From NCBI RefSeq assembly GCF_002902405.1, contig NZ_PPQS01000042.1, forward strand, positions 15,626-79,625: 64,000 nucleotides of DNA, in the 5' to 3' direction. Each line of letters begins with the position of its first letter. Positions within the stretch are counted from its first letter, which is position 1. Below are positions 62,047 to 64,000 of this stretch, piece after piece. The notes under the pieces are model-generated. The model was not told the origin of the DNA. It ran no database searches and saw nothing but the letters and a program-made list of their open reading frames with translations. The stretch comes from Staphylococcus schweitzeri (lineage in GTDB: Bacteria; Bacillota; Bacilli; Staphylococcales; Staphylococcaceae). The position numbers were made by a program, and so were the translations under genes.

Positions 62047-62388
62047 AGTTAATTATTATTAATATATATGTAAAGGCGCTTTTAATCATTGGCAAATGAT
62101 GTTTTACTGTTTATTTGTATTTGAGGAAATTTTTTGGCATAGAACTTTATATAGCGGTGCAACTAAGATTTGTAAGATTGATTTAACTATTCTTTTAATA
62201 AATGAAGTTAAAGAGGGGAAGATTGTGACATAATTTGTAGTGATACATTGTTAATAAAGTTGAGTGAATTCAACGAAAATATAAACTATTCGTTAATGAA
62301 GAAATTTTTATTTAACATAGTAAAAAGGGAAAATGATGAGTTTGACAAATAGGGACTGGATATCGAAGGTTTTAATATAAATAATAAT
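62047..62388. other. AT-rich gap between hlgA and sbi, no gene seen
   Basis: Contains no ribosome-site-backed open frame, no strong hairpin and no repeat that I can support. Confidence 0.5.
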
Positions 62389-62424
62389 AAGAACCGTTGA
62401 TTCATTTTAGGAACAACGGTTCTT
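62389..62424 (-). terminator. Terminator of sbi
   Basis: AAGAACCGTTG (62389-62399) pairs with CAACGGTTCTT (62414-62424); A/T-rich tracts follow on both strands. Confidence 0.82.
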
Positions 62425-62449
62425 TTTCACGGATATTTTAATACGAAAA

Positions 62450-63730
62450 TTATTTAAAAATTAATGTAAGACTAGGGAAGATATTTTTGAATGATGTTGC
62501 TGTTTCAGCTGTAGTTATAGCAGCTTTAACTACTTTTGGATTTTGATAAAATGCATATAATACTTTACCTGTGTTTAAAGTTTCAGTTACATAGTTTCTT
62601 ACTTGTGCATATGATTTAGATACATAATTTTTTTGATCTTCAACTTTTAATGGTTGGATGTATGATTTGTATCCATTACCAAAAACTGATAGTACAGTTT
62701 TATCTATTGTACCTTTATATTTAAAATATTTATCAGTGTAGTACTTTGCAGTGTCATATTTATCTTTATAGCTTTTATAAGTATCTGTTAAATACTTGTA
62801 ACCATAGTTAAATGAATTTTTTAATGATTGGTAGTAACCTAGTAATTTTGATTGAGGAACCTCAACTTTTGGAGATTCTGCTTTAGGTTTTTCAATTTGT
62901 GGTGATTGAATTTGAGGAGCCTCAACTTTTGGCGCCACTTTCTTTTCAGCATCTTTTTGAGCTACCAACACGTCTAATTGTTTCTGTAGGTGTTTTTGAA
63001 CATCCATAGGAGCTTTGTTAACTTCACGTTGTGCTAAACGTCTATTTTCAATAGAATCTTTCTCGTTTAATTTTGTAATCGCATTATTTGCAGCTTTCAC
63101 ACGCTCATCATGACGTACGATTGCTTTTTCGATAGAAACTTTTTCAACAAAGCGGTTGTTTTTATCACGTAAATCTTTTGGTAATTTTGAGTTAGCTTCA
63201 TAAGCTGCTGATTTATCATGTGGAGCTTTGTTATCTTGGAAATCTTGGATAGCTTTATTAGCATTTTCAATGTTTTGACGTTCTTTTGCTTTAGGTGATT
63301 GGATTGACTCAACCCAAACTTGTTGGCTTCTATCAGGATTTTCTTTAATTTGTGCAATGTAATTATTTTTCTCAGCTTCAGTTAAGTTTTTGTTATTATG
63401 AATATCGTAAAAAGCATTTTGTTGTGCAACACGACGTTCAGGATTTTTACTGTCTTTAAGTGACTCACTGAAAACCTCTTGAGCGCGTTCAGGGTGTTCG
63501 CGTAAAGTTTTTATGTATTGGTCACGTTGTTCTTCTGTGATGCCTTTCAAATGTAATACTTGGTAAAATGCTTTTTGTTGATCAGTTACATAATTGTTTT
63601 GAGTTGTTTGTTGCTTAGTTGAAGTTTGTTGCGAATTTTCACTCGCTTTTGCTTCCCCATTTGAAATCATTGTAGCTAAAGTAATAGTTGCTGCCCCAAC
63701 TAGCAACTTAGAGATGTATTTGTTTTTCAT
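62450..63730 (-). CDS. sbi: Immunoglobulin-binding protein Sbi
   Basis: 426 residues. A 29-residue signal peptide ends AKA. Two three-helix Ig-binding domains (about residues 42-94 and 98-150; [17 protein letters not shown] and [12 protein letters not shown]) are followed by the complement-binding domains III and IV (about 150-265). A short proline-rich region (about 268-293; [23 protein letters not shown]) follows. The tyrosine-rich C-terminal domain ([24 protein letters not shown]) is lipid-associating. It binds IgG Fc and C3/factor H, blocking opsonisation. It lacks an LPXTG anchor. The proline-rich part appears shorter than the S. aureus form I recall (436 residues). Confidence 0.95.
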   Translation of the reverse strand: MKNKYISKLLVGAATITLATMISNGEAKASENSQQTSTKQQTTQNNYVTDQQKAFYQVLHLKGITEEQRDQYIKTLREHPERAQEVFSESLKDSKNPERRVAQQNAFYDIHNNKNLTEAEKNNYIAQIKENPDRSQQVWVESIQSPKAKERQNIENANKAIQDFQDNKAPHDKSAAYEANSKLPKDLRDKNNRFVEKVSIEKAIVRHDERVKAANNAITKLNEKDSIENRRLAQREVNKAPMDVQKHLQKQLDVLVAQKDAEKKVAPKVEAPQIQSPQIEKPKAESPKVEVPQSKLLGYYQSLKNSFNYGYKYLTDTYKSYKDKYDTAKYYTDKYFKYKGTIDKTVLSVFGNGYKSYIQPLKVEDQKNYVSKSYAQVRNYVTETLNTGKVLYAFYQNPKVVKAAITTAETATSFKNIFPSLTLIFK

Positions 63731-63806
63731 GTTAATTCCCTTTCTTTTTACATATTAAATTTATTGTATGCTTTTAGAATTTATCACAGGCACATACAAA
63801 AGGAAA

Positions 63807-63854
63807 TTAACTAATTATTAACTAATGTTAACTAATCGATTAACTTGTGTTAAC
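63807..63854 (-). promoter_or_regulatory. SaeR-type site in a five-copy TTAAC array upstream of sbi
   Basis: Plus-strand TTAAC occurs at 63807, 63818, 63828, 63840 and 63850. The first pair is spaced by exactly 6 bases, a full GTTAA-N6-GTTAA SaeR site on the minus strand; the others lie 10-12 bases apart, one helical turn each. The array begins 77 bases upstream of the sbi start. Confidence 0.82.
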
Positions 63855-64000
63855 TAACCAAATAAGCTTTTTATTCAGAATATTCAGCGTGTTTTTAGAG
63901 GATAGAAATGAATGTAGTTTTGACATATTTTCTAACAAATAGGGGAAGTTAGGCACCTTTCTAGCTCATAAAATTCGCAGAAAATAGAGGAACGCATTAG

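Overview
The window is low-GC Firmicute chromosome. It is recognisably from the Staphylococcus aureus complex: it carries the gamma-haemolysin genes hlgA, hlgC and hlgB, the immune-evasion gene sbi, the biotin operon in the order bioD-A-B-F-W-X, the complete staphylopine locus cntKLMABCDFE, opuC, flp and an sprA-type toxin gene. HlgA, HlgB, HlgC and especially Sbi differ at a noticeable number of residues from the S. aureus reference proteins as I remember them. A divergent S. aureus lineage or a sister species such as S. argenteus is therefore plausible. That is an inference from recall, not from a comparison I could run.

Layout. 1-5.2 kb: tandem DUF1433 genes, an AhpD-like protein, an AbgT-family transporter, a short-chain dehydrogenase and a metallo-beta-lactamase-fold hydrolase. 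5.3-15.1 kb: the staphylopine metallophore system. A promoter overlapped by Fur-like and perfect Zur-like boxes is followed by a long leader built of hairpins and a tandem repeat. Then come cntKLM (synthesis), a second Fur/Zur-like promoter, cntABCDF (ABC import) and cntE (export). 15.3-26.3 kb: a degenerate CPBP-like membrane protein, a glutamate synthase-like flavoprotein, a DUF1307 lipoprotein, a YefM/YoeB toxin-antitoxin pair between 41-bp direct repeats, an M42 aminopeptidase, a FetAB-like exporter, an MFS transporter, an esterase and a YdeI-like protein. 26.8-30.4 kb: the osmoprotectant transporter opuCABCD. 30.7-47.5 kb: transporters and housekeeping genes, including a NorB/NorC-like pump, a ketopantoate reductase, flp, a KimA-like potassium permease, a CPA1 antiporter, an amino acid permease, a Bcr/CflA pump and a glycerate kinase.

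47.8-53.1 kb: a GtrA-like protein, a small Fst/PepA-type type I toxin gene, and two ABC half-transporters of exporter fold behind a near-perfect Fur box. These transporters lie between two copies of the 3' end of the small toxin gene. 53.1-58.5 kb: the biotin operon behind a perfect 13-bp inverted repeat (BirA-type operator). 58.5-64 kb: hlgCB, hlgA and sbi, all on the minus strand, each preceded by a GTTAA-N6-GTTAA SaeR-type motif.

Metal control is a recurring theme. The cnt locus and the 49-52 kb ABC pair both have iron-regulator boxes, so the window may hold two metallophore-linked uptake units. The least explained items are the repeat-rich cnt leader, the substrate of the Fur-controlled ABC pair, the duplicated toxin-gene tail, and the structured leaders of opuC, the KimA gene and hlgC.
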